Below, in pieces: positions 1 to 8,262 of a DNA stretch of 41,078 nt. Within the stretch, counting starts at the first letter, position 1. Each line of letters starts with the position of its first letter. The position numbers and the translations under genes are program-made. The notes beneath the pieces were generated by a model. The model was not told where the DNA came from. It did no database searches and worked only from the letters and a program-made list of their open reading frames with translations. This DNA comes from an uncultured Microbacterium sp. (lineage in GTDB: Bacteria > Actinomycetota > Actinomycetes > Actinomycetales > Microbacteriaceae), in NCBI RefSeq assembly GCF_945952435.1, contig NZ_CAMFHZ010000025.1, forward strand, positions 1-41,078, in the 5' to 3' direction.

Positions 1-743
1 CGCGCGACGTGGTCGAGCGTGCCCTTGAGGTGCGCCATCGAGATGCCCTTGTCGACGACCAGCCCCTCGAACTGGGTGAACACGGGGAGGTGGGTCGCGT
101 CGAACTCGTCGGTGCGGTACACGCGCCCTGGGCAGAGGACGTAGATCGGGACCTCGCGGTCGAGCATCGAGCGCACCTGCACGGGGCTCGTGTGCGTACG
201 CATGACGAGATGGCGCGACGGCGGATCCACGTAGAAGGTGTCCTGCTCCTGCCGGGCGGGGTGGTCGACGTCGAAGTTCAGCGCGTCGAAGTTGAACCAC
301 TCGTGCTCGAGTTCCGGGCCCTCCGCGATCTCCCAGCCCATGCCGACGAAGACGTCGCTGATCTGCTCCTGCAGGAGCGTGAGCGGGTTGCGGGCGCCTA
401 CGGGGGTGCGCGAGGCGACCGCGGTGATGTCGATCCGCTCCGCCTCGAGGCGCGCCGCCGTCTCCGCTTCGGCGAGCTCGGACTCCTTCGCCGCGAGCGC
501 CTGGGTCACGCGTCCGCGGCCCTGGCCGATGAGCTTGCCGAAGGCGGCCTTGTGCTCGGGGGCGACCTGGCGCATCGACGCGTTCAGGATCGCGAGCGGC
601 GATCCCTCGGCGACGTGCGCGGCGCGGGCGGCCTTGAGCTCGGCCGTGTCTGCCGCGGATCCGATCGCGGCGAGCGCGGCATCGACCGCGGATTCCACCG
701 CCTCGGGCGTGATGTCGGGAGTGTTCTGGGTGTTGTCGGACAC
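1..743 (-). CDS. pheS: Phenylalanine--tRNA ligase alpha subunit, 3' part beyond window
   Basis: Charges tRNA-Phe with phenylalanine in the cytoplasm as the alpha half of the alpha2beta2 PheST enzyme. The visible 247 residues, about 70% of a usual ~345-residue PheS, begin MSDNTQNTPD, pass through the N-terminal helical coiled-coil arm (about residues 15-95) and enter the class II catalytic core, ending in the motif-2 region with VFTQFEGLVVDKG. The start is GTG at 741-743; the first amino acids fit the family and no ATG lies nearby. A TAGACT -10 box 8 nt upstream suggests a leaderless mRNA. The gene runs off the left edge, where pheT would be expected. In mycobacteria pheS closely follows the rplT-side RNA methyltransferase gene; here the transporter and sensor operons lie between. 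Confidence 0.95.
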   Translation of the reverse strand, partial: MSDNTQNTPDITPEAVESAVDAALAAIGSAADTAELKAARAAHVAEGSPLAILNASMRQVAPEHKAAFGKLIGQGRGRVTQALAAKESELAEAETAARLEAERIDITAVASRTPVGARNPLTLLQEQISDVFVGMGWEIAEGPELEHEWFNFDALNFDVDHPARQEQDTFYVDPPSRHLVMRTHTSPVQVRSMLDREVPIYVLCPGRVYRTDEFDATHLPVFTQFEGLVVDKGISMAHLKGTLDHVA

Positions 744-751
744 GAGAGTCG

Positions 752-757
752 AGTCTA
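752..757 (-). promoter_or_regulatory. pheS: -10 box of a leaderless pheS promoter
   Basis: The minus strand reads TAGACT, matching the actinobacterial TANNNT -10 pattern, with 8 nt to the GTG start of pheS. No Shine-Dalgarno sequence is present, so transcription probably starts at or next to the GTG. A TTCGGC hexamer at about 775-780 could serve as a weak -35. Confidence 0.5.
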
Positions 758-786
758 CCGGCGCGGCCCGCCGGGCCGAACGGCGC

Positions 787-1740
787 TCAGATCCCGTTCC
801 CCGGGCCCGTGGACGTGCCGTCGAACTTGCCCCCGCCGCGCTGCAGCGCGATCACCTCCGTGACGGTGCTCCCGTCGTGGATCCGCGGGTCGTCGCCGCC
901 CGCGTCGGGCGTGTACCCCTTCAGCCTCGGCGAACGCCGCGCGCGACCCTCCAGCCACTTGGCGACCCCGGAGAGGATGAGGCACATCGAGATGTAGATG
1001 ACCGCCACGACGAGCCCCGCCTGCAGCAGCGGACGCCCCGGCTGCGAGCTGAGGAACTTGGCGTAGTAGATGAGCTCGGGGTAGGTGATGATGAACCCGA
1101 GCGCGGTGTCTTTGAGGGTGACCACGAGCTGGGCGACGATGACCGGCAGCATCGCCCGGATCGCCTGCGGCAGCAGGATGAAGGCCATCACGCCGGACTT
1201 GCGCAGCCCGATCGCGTACCCGGCCTCCTTCTGACCGCGCGGCAGGGCCTCGATCCCCGCACGGAGGACCTCGGCGAGCACCGAGCCGTTGTACAGCACG
1301 AGTCCGATCACGACGGCGGCGTACGGCGACATCCGGAAGGTGCTGTCCGGGATCGAGTTGATGCCGTAGTAGAAGATCATCATCATCACGAGCACCGGCA
1401 CGGCGCGCAGCAGCTCGATCACGACGGTGACGGGAACCCGCACCCAGGCGTGCTCGGAGAGCCGCCCGATCGCGAGCACGAAGCCCAGGATGAGACTGCC
1501 GACCGCCGACACGAGGAACGCGCTCACGGTCGCCCAGAGCGCCTGCGCGAGGCCCTGCCAGACGAGGGTGTAGGTGAAGATGTTCCACCGCGCGGCGTCG
1601 AACTGCCCCGTCACCGCGAAGCGGTAGACGACGAAGCCGAGGATCGCGAGCACCACGAGCACGGTGACGACGCCGAGGACGCGGTTGCGCACGACCGCCC
1701 GGGGCCCGGGGACGTCGTAGAGAACGGATGCACCGCTCAT
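787..1740 (-). CDS. gluD: Polar amino acid ABC transporter, permease (GluD-type)
   Basis: Membrane permease of the glutamate-type uptake transporter encoded by the four genes from 4189 down to 787. It has an N-terminal membrane segment (about residues 25-45), a further set of helices and the EAA cytoplasmic loop that docks on the ATPase, visible as EALPRGQKEAGYAIGL. The start is ATG at 1740, overlapping the gluC stop in an ATGA arrangement (translational coupling); an in-frame ATG 15 nt upstream lies inside gluC and is less likely. The product is 317 residues, with a hydrophilic C-terminal tail of about 50 residues after the last helix, typical of corynebacterial GluD. A small GC hairpin (764-778) follows the stop and may be a weak terminator before pheS. 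Glutamate as substrate is inferred from family resemblance. Confidence 0.9.
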   Translation of the reverse strand: MSGASVLYDVPGPRAVVRNRVLGVVTVLVVLAILGFVVYRFAVTGQFDAARWNIFTYTLVWQGLAQALWATVSAFLVSAVGSLILGFVLAIGRLSEHAWVRVPVTVVIELLRAVPVLVMMMIFYYGINSIPDSTFRMSPYAAVVIGLVLYNGSVLAEVLRAGIEALPRGQKEAGYAIGLRKSGVMAFILLPQAIRAMLPVIVAQLVVTLKDTALGFIITYPELIYYAKFLSSQPGRPLLQAGLVVAVIYISMCLILSGVAKWLEGRARRSPRLKGYTPDAGGDDPRIHDGSTVTEVIALQRGGGKFDGTSTGPGNGI

Positions 1741-2393
1741 CGGGCGATCCTCCACTTCTTCTCGAAGTGCCGCTGGAGCAGGCTCAGCAGCAGTACCAGG
1801 ACGATGAACACGACGGCGACCCAGAGCAGGATCTCCATGACGGTGCCGGGGCGGTTGGCCGAGTCGGCGACGGTGGCGCGCAGCGCCGCGAGCTCCGCGA
1901 TCGAGAAGCCCGCGGCCACGGTCGTGTTCTTCAGCAGCGCGATGAACACGCTCATCATCGGCGGCACGACCGAGCGGAAGGCCTGCGGCATGACGACGAG
2001 CGTCATGACCTGGCCGAAGGACAGCCCGATCGCGCGGGCCGCCTCGGCCTGGCCGACCGGGACCGTATTGATGCCGGCGCGGAGCACCTCGGCCACGTAG
2101 GTCGCGGTGTAGACGCCGAGCGCGATGATCCCCAGCGGCAGGAAGGGGATCTCCGGCAGGTCGAGCTTCGGGTAGCCGAACACGAAGAAGAAGAACACCA
2201 GGGTGAGCGGGGTGTTGCGGATGAGGTTGACGTACACCGTGCCGACCCCACGGGCGATCGGCACGGGCGAGACCCGCATCGCACCGACGAGGGTGCCGAG
2301 CACGAGAGCCAGCGCACCTCCGCCGAGGAACAGGAGGACCGTGTTGGCGATCGCCTGGCCCCAGAGGTCGAGGTTGCCCAGCAGAGCGTCCAC
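1737..2393 (-). CDS. gluC: Polar amino acid ABC transporter, permease (GluC-type)
   Basis: Second permease of the glutamate-type transporter; it pairs with GluD in the membrane and is powered by GluA. The 218-residue protein begins VDALLGNLDLWGQAI and has several hydrophobic helices and the EAA motif (INTVPVGQAEAARAIGL). The start is GTG at 2393, preceded by AAGGAG 8-9 nt upstream; an in-frame start at 2462 would add a non-conserved hydrophilic stretch and was not chosen. Its TGA overlaps the gluD ATG. Typical length for this permease family is 215-230 residues. Confidence 0.92.
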   Translation of the reverse strand: MDALLGNLDLWGQAIANTVLLFLGGGALALVLGTLVGAMRVSPVPIARGVGTVYVNLIRNTPLTLVFFFFVFGYPKLDLPEIPFLPLGIIALGVYTATYVAEVLRAGINTVPVGQAEAARAIGLSFGQVMTLVVMPQAFRSVVPPMMSVFIALLKNTTVAAGFSIAELAALRATVADSANRPGTVMEILLWVAVVFIVLVLLLSLLQRHFEKKWRIAR

Positions 2394-2477
2394 GCGTGCT
2401 TCTCCTTCAGGACGGGGAAGAAAAGGGGAGATGGTGCGGCCGGGCCCCCCAGCCGGCCGCACCGGTCGAAGGAAGGC

Positions 2478-3380
2478 CTACTTCTCGACGGCGGGCTGGC
2501 TGACCTTCAGGCCGCTCGCGCCGAGGTTCTTCTCGAAGATCGCCTTCCAGGTGTCCCCACCGTTCGTGAACATGTCGTTCACGAAGGTCTGGAACGCGGT
2601 GTCGCCCTTGGTGAGGCCGACGCCGTACTTCTCGGTGGTGAAGGGCTCGCCGACGACCTTGAGCTCGTCCGGGTCCTGCGCCGCGTAGCCGAGCAGGATC
2701 GCCTGGTCGGTGGTGACCGCGTCGACCTGCTTGCTGATCAGCTGGTCCACGCAGGCCGAGTACAGGTCGAGGCCGACGGTCTTCGTGTCGGGGAAGTTCG
2801 CCTGGATGTTCTGCAGCGGCGTGGATCCGGTCGCCGAGCAGACCGTCTTGCCGGCCAGGTCCTTCTCGCTCTTGATGGAGTCGTCGCCCTTGCGTACGAG
2901 GAGCCCCTGGCCCGTGACGAAGTACGGGCCGGCGAAGTCGATGACGGCCTTGCGCTTGTCGGTGATCGAGTAGGTGCCGACGTAGTAGTCGACGTCACCG
3001 TTCACGATGGCCTGCTCGCGGTTCGCAGACGGGATCGGCTTGAAGTCGATCTTGTCCTCGCTGTAGCCGAGCGAGGCGGCGATCCAGCGCGCGATGTCGA
3101 TGTCGAAGCCGCTGCGCTTGCCGGTGGCCGCGTCCTTGTAGCCGAGACCGGGCTGGTCCTCCTTGACGCCGATCGTGATCTTGCCGTTCTTGGTGATCCG
3201 GTCGAACGTGGGGCTGCCCTCGAGCTTCACGTCCTTGGCGACCTCGAACAGCGGCTTGTCGCTGGTCGGCGTCGAGCCCTCGCCGGCGGGCGTGGACGGG
3301 CTGCCGCTGTTGCAGCCGGTGAGAGCGAGCAGCGCGGCGACGGCGAGGCCGACGCCCGCGAGTGCGCGTGTCTTGAGCAT
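2478..3380 (-). CDS. gluB: Glutamate-type ABC transporter substrate-binding lipoprotein
   Basis: Extracytoplasmic family-3 solute-binding protein that captures the amino acid and delivers it to GluCD. The 300-residue precursor has a lipoprotein signal with hydrophobic core at residues 7-20 and lipobox LTGC, Cys23 being the lipidated residue. It is followed by a Ser/Thr/Pro linker and the periplasmic-binding fold (ITIGVKEDQPGLGYKD; signature GFDIDIARWIAASLGY). The start is ATG at 3380 with a GGAG ribosome-binding site. It lies 47 nt after gluA and 84 nt before gluC, the usual gluABCD order; extra spacing around the binding-protein gene often accompanies higher expression. Ligand is inferred: glutamate, possibly also aspartate or glutamine. 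Confidence 0.92.
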   Translation of the reverse strand: MLKTRALAGVGLAVAALLALTGCNSGSPSTPAGEGSTPTSDKPLFEVAKDVKLEGSPTFDRITKNGKITIGVKEDQPGLGYKDAATGKRSGFDIDIARWIAASLGYSEDKIDFKPIPSANREQAIVNGDVDYYVGTYSITDKRKAVIDFAGPYFVTGQGLLVRKGDDSIKSEKDLAGKTVCSATGSTPLQNIQANFPDTKTVGLDLYSACVDQLISKQVDAVTTDQAILLGYAAQDPDELKVVGEPFTTEKYGVGLTKGDTAFQTFVNDMFTNGGDTWKAIFEKNLGASGLKVSQPAVEK

Positions 3381-3427
3381 GTGCGTTTCTCCTTCGATGG
3401 TGCAGGTGCGGGTGCTGTGGTGCGGGG

Positions 3428-4189
3428 TCAGTGCGTGAGGAGCTTGGAGAGGAAGTCCTTCGCACGATCCGAGCTCGGATGCGTGAAGAACTCCTCGGGC
3501 TCGGCCTCCTCGAGGATGCGGCCGTCGGCCATGAAGACGACGCGGTTCGCGGCCTTGCGTGCGAAGCCCATCTCGTGGGTGACGACGATCATCGTCATGC
3601 CGCTCGCCGCGAGCTCGACCATGACGTCGAGGACCTCGTTGATCATCTCGGGGTCGAGCGCGCTGGTGGGCTCGTCGAAGAGCATGACCTTGGGGTGCAT
3701 GGCGAGCGCACGGGCGATCGCGACGCGCTGCTGCTGACCGCCCGAGAGCTGCGCGGGAAGCTTCGCGGCCTGCTGCGCGACGCCGACGCGCTCGAGGAGC
3801 TGCATGGCCTCCTTCTCGGCGTCCGCCTTCTTCCTGCCGCGGACCTTGATCGGGCCGAGCGTGACGTTCTCCAGGATCGTCAGGTGCGCGAAGAGGTTGA
3901 AGGACTGGAAGACCATGCCGACGTCGGCCCGGAGCTGTGCGAGCCCCTTGCCCTCGCTCGGGAGCTTCTCCCCGTCGATCGAGATGGTGCCGCTCGTGAT
4001 CGTCTCGAGACGGTTGATCGTGCGGCAGAGGGTCGACTTTCCGGATCCGGACGGGCCGATGATGACGACCACCTCGCCCTTGCGCACGGTGAGGTCGATA
4101 TCGGTGAGCGCCTGGAAGTCGCCGTAGTGCTTCTGCACGTGATCGACGACGACGAGCGGGGCGCCGGCGGGCGCGGGGGCATCGGGCAT
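3428..4189 (-). CDS. gluA: Glutamate-type ABC transporter ATP-binding protein
   Basis: Cytoplasmic ATPase that drives GluCD. The 253-residue protein shows Walker [10 protein letters not shown] (about residues 45-53), Q-loop VFQSFNLF, signature LSGGQQQR, Walker B VMLFDEP and the H-loop VVTHEM, all intact. The start is ATG at 4189; the first ~12 residues are an Ala/Pro-rich extension before the core [12 protein letters not shown]. It is the first gene of gluABCD. A 171-nt upstream gap separates it from the TAXI lipoprotein gene and holds a direct repeat (4273-4292) that may bind the neighbouring OmpR-type regulator. Confidence 0.93.
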   Translation of the reverse strand: MPDAPAPAGAPLVVVDHVQKHYGDFQALTDIDLTVRKGEVVVIIGPSGSGKSTLCRTINRLETITSGTISIDGEKLPSEGKGLAQLRADVGMVFQSFNLFAHLTILENVTLGPIKVRGRKKADAEKEAMQLLERVGVAQQAAKLPAQLSGGQQQRVAIARALAMHPKVMLFDEPTSALDPEMINEVLDVMVELAASGMTMIVVTHEMGFARKAANRVVFMADGRILEEAEPEEFFTHPSSDRAKDFLSKLLTH

Positions 4190-4272
4190 GCGGATCTCCG
4201 TGAGGATCGACGGGACGGCTGTGTCGCCGTGGTGCCGATGACGTTATTGGGCGCGGTGCGCCTTCCGCGGCG

Positions 4273-4292
4273 TCCTTGAGGAATCCTTGAGG
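4273..4292. promoter_or_regulatory. Direct repeat with 11-bp period upstream of gluA
   Basis: The nonamer TCCTTGAGG occurs at 4273-4281 and again at 4284-4292, exactly one helical turn (11 bp) later, and TTGAG recurs at 4294-4298. Tandem direct repeats with 11-bp periodicity are the known binding mode of OmpR/PhoB-family response regulators, and such a gene lies 2.4 kb away. The site is about 85-115 nt upstream of the gluA start, a reasonable position for activation. The repeat is seen directly; the binding partner is inferred. Confidence 0.45.
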
Positions 4293-4360
4293 GTTGAGCG
4301 GCCCGTGTTTCCGGGGCTTTTCCGGCCCGTTCCCCGCCGGTTTCGCGACGCGCGATCGGC

Positions 4361-5323
4361 TCAGCCGTGCGCTTCGCGGTAGTACCGGATCGCACCGGGG
4401 TGCAGCGGGATCGGATCCGTGAAGATCGCCTGCCGACGGTCCAGCAGCGCGGCCGCCGGAACCCGGGCCGCGAGCGTGGCGCGGGCGTCGAAGAGCGTCG
4501 CCGTCACGTCGTGGATGAGGCTCTCGGAGGTGTCGCGTCGGCAGACGAGGTAGTTGGGAACGGTCATCGTGACTGTGGACGCGTCGATCCCGTAGACGCC
4601 GACCGGGAAGTCCGCCTGGCGGTAGGCGCCGTTGTGCGCGGCGTTCACGGCGTCGACGACGGCCGGCGGGATCGACAGGAGACGGATCGGGCTCGCGGCC
4701 GCGAGTGCTTCGATCCCGGGCGTCGGCAGACCCCCCACCCAGAAGAACGCGTCGATCTGCCCCCGTCGCAGGGCCGTGATCGAGTCCTCGAGCCCCGCCT
4801 GGGCGTTGTGCACCGACGAGACGTCGACGCCCGCCGCGCTCAGGACCCGCTGGGCGAGGACCTCGACGCCCGAGCCGCGCGCGCCGAGCGACACGGAGCG
4901 GCCGGCGAGATCGCGGAGAGTGCGCACGGTGGAATCGTCGCGGACCACGATGTGCACGTACTCGTCGTACAGCCGCGCCACTGCGACGACGGGGATCGGC
5001 GTCGCGAACGCCCCGGTGCCGGCCGCCGCGTCGGCGACCGCGTCGCCCTGCGCGAAACCGAGCACGGCGCGTCCGTCTCCGACCCGCTGCAGGTTGTCGA
5101 CGGATCCGGCCGTGCGCTGCCCCGAGAAGCGTGCGCCCAACCGGTCGTGCAGGGTGACGGCGAGCTGCGTCCCGTAGTCGAAGTACACGCCCGTCGGCCC
5201 TCCGCCGGCGATCGCCTGCGGACGGTCCGTCCAGCTCCGGTCGCCCGGCGCGCACGCCGCGAGCCCCACGACGCACAGCAGCGCCGCGAGCAGGGCGACG
5301 GTCCGTCGCACCGGCCCGTTCAT
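4361..5323 (-). CDS. TAXI-family solute-binding lipoprotein (sensor-associated)
   Basis: Extracytoplasmic solute-binding protein of the TAXI family (TRAP-associated immunogenic protein). The 320-residue precursor has a signal sequence with lipobox GLAAC (Cys24), then the family start AIAGGGPTGVYFDYGTQLA and the internal feature GLEDSITALRRGQIDAFFW. No TRAP permease (DctM-like) gene is nearby. Instead its ATG at 5323 overlaps the stop of the histidine kinase gene (ATGA), so it is translationally coupled to a two-component system and probably feeds it ligand information. A Thermus TAXI protein is known to bind glutamate/glutamine, which fits the glutamate transporter operon just downstream. That functional link is an inference. 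Confidence 0.85.
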   Translation of the reverse strand: MNGPVRRTVALLAALLCVVGLAACAPGDRSWTDRPQAIAGGGPTGVYFDYGTQLAVTLHDRLGARFSGQRTAGSVDNLQRVGDGRAVLGFAQGDAVADAAAGTGAFATPIPVVAVARLYDEYVHIVVRDDSTVRTLRDLAGRSVSLGARGSGVEVLAQRVLSAAGVDVSSVHNAQAGLEDSITALRRGQIDAFFWVGGLPTPGIEALAAASPIRLLSIPPAVVDAVNAAHNGAYRQADFPVGVYGIDASTVTMTVPNYLVCRRDTSESLIHDVTATLFDARATLAARVPAAALLDRRQAIFTDPIPLHPGAIRYYREAHG

Positions 5324-6714
5324 CGCGCCTCCGCAGCAGGAAGGAGCAGGAGCACGCGCAGACCTCCGCCGTCCGCCGACTCGACCCGGAGCCTGCCGCC
5401 GACGGTCGCGAGCAGATCCGTGGCGATGGCCAGCCCCAGCCCGGATCCGGGCAGGTCGCTGGTGCGCTCGCTGCGCCAGAACCGGTCCGTCGCATGGACG
5501 ATGTCCTCGTCGTCCATCCCCGGTCCGTGATCGCGGACCGAGAGCAGGCAGTCGTCGCCGAGCCTCTCCGCGGCCACCTCGATCGTGCTGCGACGCGGGG
5601 AGAACTTGACCGCGTTGTCGATCACCGCGTCCAGGGCGCTCTCCGCGATGGTCTCGTCGCAGACGCTCGTGGCCGACTCGTCCAGGCGCGTCTCGAAGGA
5701 GACGCCCTGCGCGGCCGCCGCGTCCCGCCAGGAGTCGACCCTGCGCTGCGCGAGCGCAGCGAGGTCGACCGGCCCCTGCAGTCCGGAGCGCCCGCCGCCG
5801 CGTGCGAAGGCGAGCAGCGTGTCGAGGATGCGCGTCATCCTCCGCCCCTCCTCGCGGGTGGCCTCCACCTCGCCGTCCCAGCTGCGGTCCAGGCCGGTGG
5901 CCAGCGACTCCAGGCGCAGCAGCAGAGCGCTCAGCGGATTGCGCAGCTCGTGCGAGGCGTTCAGCGCGAACTCCTGCTGCCGCGAGACCACGCGTTCGAT
6001 CTCCCCCGCCATGCGGTTGAACAGCGCGACCATGCGGCGCAGCTCCGGCGGGCCCGTGTCGTCCGCGATCCTGGCATCCATGTCGCCGCGTTCGATCGCC
6101 TCCATCGCCCGATCGACCCGCTGCACGGGGCGCAGGACCCAGGTCGCCAGCCACAGCACGACGAGCAGTCCGAGGGCCAGTGCGACGACGACCACCACGC
6201 CCAGCAGGATCCACTGCCGGACGATCTCGGCCCTGGGCGCATCGACGCTCGCCGACATCACGATCGCACCGATGACGTCGCCCTGGTCGACGATCGGCTC
6301 GACGAGGGACTGCTCGGCGAACTGCCAGGGCAGCAGGACCGGCTCCGGCAGGTCGCCCCGGCGTCCGGAGAGCGCGAGCTGCACCTTGCCGGCGGTCGGC
6401 TCGTCGAAGACGACCGCCGCATCGGAGGACGGCGCCCACGGCCGTCCTGACCGGTCCACGACGACGACCCGCGTGCCGTACAGCTCGCGGTAGCGGCTCA
6501 GCTCCGCGTCGAGCACTGCGGCGCTGCCGCCGCTCGCATCGGCGGACTGCAGCGCCTGCCGCGCGCTCGTGAGGAACGTTCCGAGATCGCCGACCTGCTG
6601 CGTGTAGAACGCCTGCTGCACGCTGCGCGACGCCGCCCAGCCGTAGGCCCCGCTCAGCAGCACGAGCACCGCGGCGAGCGGGACGAGCAGCACGATGAAC
6701 AGCCGGCGCCGCAT
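5320..6714 (-). CDS. Sensor histidine kinase with extracytoplasmic sensor domain
   Basis: Membrane kinase of 464 residues. Order: TM1 (about 6-27), an extracytoplasmic domain of about 140 residues, TM2 (about 168-192), HAMP (about 193-245), HisKA with phospho-acceptor His255 in NASHELRNPL, and an HATPase with N-box DAVIDNAVKFSP, G1 DHGPGMDDED and G2 GSGLGLAIA. All catalytic motifs are intact. It follows the response regulator gene by 3 nt and overlaps the TAXI lipoprotein gene downstream (ATGA), so the three are one translationally coupled unit. The ligand may be presented by the TAXI protein, as in other systems where a binding protein works with a kinase. Confidence 0.92.
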   Translation of the reverse strand: MRRRLFIVLLVPLAAVLVLLSGAYGWAASRSVQQAFYTQQVGDLGTFLTSARQALQSADASGGSAAVLDAELSRYRELYGTRVVVVDRSGRPWAPSSDAAVVFDEPTAGKVQLALSGRRGDLPEPVLLPWQFAEQSLVEPIVDQGDVIGAIVMSASVDAPRAEIVRQWILLGVVVVVALALGLLVVLWLATWVLRPVQRVDRAMEAIERGDMDARIADDTGPPELRRMVALFNRMAGEIERVVSRQQEFALNASHELRNPLSALLLRLESLATGLDRSWDGEVEATREEGRRMTRILDTLLAFARGGGRSGLQGPVDLAALAQRRVDSWRDAAAAQGVSFETRLDESATSVCDETIAESALDAVIDNAVKFSPRRSTIEVAAERLGDDCLLSVRDHGPGMDDEDIVHATDRFWRSERTSDLPGSGLGLAIATDLLATVGGRLRVESADGGGLRVLLLLPAAEAR

Positions 6715-6717
6715 CGC

Positions 6718-7386
6718 TCAGAGCCCCGTCAGCCGGTATCCGACGCCGCGCACGGTCTCGATGAGCGCGGGGCGGCCGAGCTTGCGCCGGATCGAGGCCA
6801 CGTGCACCTCGAGCGAGCGGGCGAAGCTCTGCCAGTCGGTGTTCCACACCTCGCGGATCAGGCGGTCGCGGGGCACCGCCGCACCGGGATGCCGGGCCAG
6901 CACGGCGACGATGTCGAACTCCTTGCGCGTGAGCTCGACCGCGACCCCGTCGACGAGCACGCGGCGCGCGACGAGGTCGATGCGCACCCCGTCGATGTCG
7001 ATGCCGACCGGACCCGCCTCCCCCGGCAGGGCGTGGGTGCGGCGCGCGACCGCCTCGATGCGCGCGAGCAGCTCCTGCACGTCGTACGGCTTGACCAGGA
7101 AGTCGTCGGCTCCGGCCCGCAGCCCGCGGATCCGCTCGTGCACCTGGCTGCGGGCGGTCGCGATGAGAACGGGGACGCCGCTCACCGCACGGATGCGCCG
7201 GCAGAGCTCGATCCCGTCGACGTCGGGAAGGCCGAGGTCGAGCAGGACCGCCTCCGTCTCGGATCCGAGGGCCTTCATCGCGCTGCGGCCGTCGCCCGCA
7301 CGTTCGACCGCATAGCCGGCGCGACCCAGGAATCCGGCCAGCGCATCGGCCACGCGTTCGTCGTCTTCGACGATGAGGATGCTCAT
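6718..7386 (-). CDS. OmpR/PhoB-family response regulator
   Basis: DNA-binding partner of the adjacent kinase. The 222-residue protein has a receiver domain (about residues 1-115; acidic pocket VEDDE, phospho-acceptor Asp50 in LLDLGLPDVDG, conserved Lys in FLVKPYD) and a C-terminal winged helix (about 130-220; SLEVHVASIRRKLG and TVRGVGYRL), typical of OmpR/PhoB. The start ATG at 7386 gives the conserved MSILIVEDDE; a longer in-frame extension upstream overlaps the methyltransferase gene and is rejected. It lies 8 nt after the methyltransferase stop and 3 nt before the kinase gene. The 11-bp-period repeat upstream of gluA is a candidate target. Confidence 0.93.
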   Translation of the reverse strand: MSILIVEDDERVADALAGFLGRAGYAVERAGDGRSAMKALGSETEAVLLDLGLPDVDGIELCRRIRAVSGVPVLIATARSQVHERIRGLRAGADDFLVKPYDVQELLARIEAVARRTHALPGEAGPVGIDIDGVRIDLVARRVLVDGVAVELTRKEFDIVAVLARHPGAAVPRDRLIREVWNTDWQSFARSLEVHVASIRRKLGRPALIETVRGVGYRLTGL

Positions 7387-7394
7387 CCCGCCCC

Positions 7395-8201
7395 TCAGGC
7401 CCGGTGGGCGAAGGCGCTCTCGTAGAGGCACACGCTGGCCGCCGTCGCCAGGTTCAGAGACTCGGCACGGCCGAAGATCGGCAGCCGCAGTGCCCGGTCC
7501 GCGAGATCGCGTGCGCCCTCGTCGAGCCCGCGCGCCTCGTTGCCGAACAGCCACGCGGTCGGCGCGGCGAGAACGCCCTCGGCCCTGGCCGCGAGCAGGT
7601 CGTCGCCGCCGACGTCGGCCGCGAGCACCTGGAGGCCGGCGCCGTGCGCCCTCTCGACGACGTCCGCGAGGTCGCCGCCGACGGACACCGGAAGATGGAA
7701 GAGCGAGCCCGTGGTGGATCGCACGACCTTGGGGTTGTAGAGGTCCACCGTGCGTCCGGTGAGCACCACGGCGTCGGCGCCCGTGGCATCGGCGGCGCGG
7801 ATGATCGTGCCGAGGTTCCCCGGATCCCGCACCTCTTCGCAGATCGCGACGAGCCGCGGCCCGGCGGCGAAGATGTCGCGGACCGAGGTCGGGGTCTGCC
7901 GTGCCACGGCGACGACGCCCTGCGGGGTGACCGTGTCGGCCATCGCCGAGAGCACGAACTCGGTGACGAACTCGAAGCGGATGTCCTCGTCGACGGCTGC
8001 GGCGCGCAGGTCGGCGTGCTTGTCCCAGGCCGTGGGCGTGGCGAACAGCTCGACGATCGCGTCCGGCCGGTACGCGAGCGCTTCGCGGACGGCCTGCGGT
8101 CCTTCGAGGAGGAACAGACCGGTCTCGGTGCGCGCGCTGCGCTTGGTCAGCTTGGCGACGGCGCGCACGCGCGGGGATCGAGGGTTCTCCAGCACGAACA
8201 C
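7395..8201 (-). CDS. TrmH/SpoU-family RNA 2'-O-methyltransferase
   Basis: Transfers a methyl group from SAM to a ribose 2'-OH of rRNA or tRNA. The 268-residue protein has an N-terminal substrate-binding domain (about 1-105, start FVLENPRSPRVRAVAKL) and a SPOUT knot domain with motif 1 EEVRDPGNLGTIIRAA, motif 2 LFGNEARGLD and motif 3 LPIFGRAESLNLATAASV. Its place next to rplT matches mycobacterial infC-rpmI-rplT-tsnR; the specific target nucleotide cannot be told from sequence. The start ATG at 8201 precedes a conserved N-terminus. It may be the first gene of the unit that includes the response regulator, kinase and TAXI gene, given the 8-nt spacing. Confidence 0.88.
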   Translation of the reverse strand: MFVLENPRSPRVRAVAKLTKRSARTETGLFLLEGPQAVREALAYRPDAIVELFATPTAWDKHADLRAAAVDEDIRFEFVTEFVLSAMADTVTPQGVVAVARQTPTSVRDIFAAGPRLVAICEEVRDPGNLGTIIRAADATGADAVVLTGRTVDLYNPKVVRSTTGSLFHLPVSVGGDLADVVERAHGAGLQVLAADVGGDDLLAARAEGVLAAPTAWLFGNEARGLDEGARDLADRALRLPIFGRAESLNLATAASVCLYESAFAHRA

Positions 8202-8214
8202 AGTCTAGGGAACG

Positions 8215-8250
8215 CGAAAGGGCGCCGTCTGCGAAGACGACGCCCTTTCG
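8215..8250 (-). terminator. Terminator after rplT
   Basis: A strong hairpin: arm 8215-8230 pairs with 8235-8250 (15 of 16 positions) and is closed by a GCGA loop, a GNRA tetraloop. It begins 12 nt after the rplT stop. There is little of a U-tract, as is common for actinobacterial terminators. Confidence 0.75.
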
Positions 8251-8262
8251 GGATTCCGGTGC

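Noticed and set aside
238..2100. Long plus-strand open frame of 620 codons
   Set aside because: Antisense to pheS and gluCD; Arg/Ala/Ser-rich translation without motifs, a typical GC-skewed shadow frame.
2478..5495. Single minus-strand frame of about 1000 codons
   Set aside because: Real only in its last 300 codons (gluB); the upstream part is a shadow of gluA and the TAXI gene.
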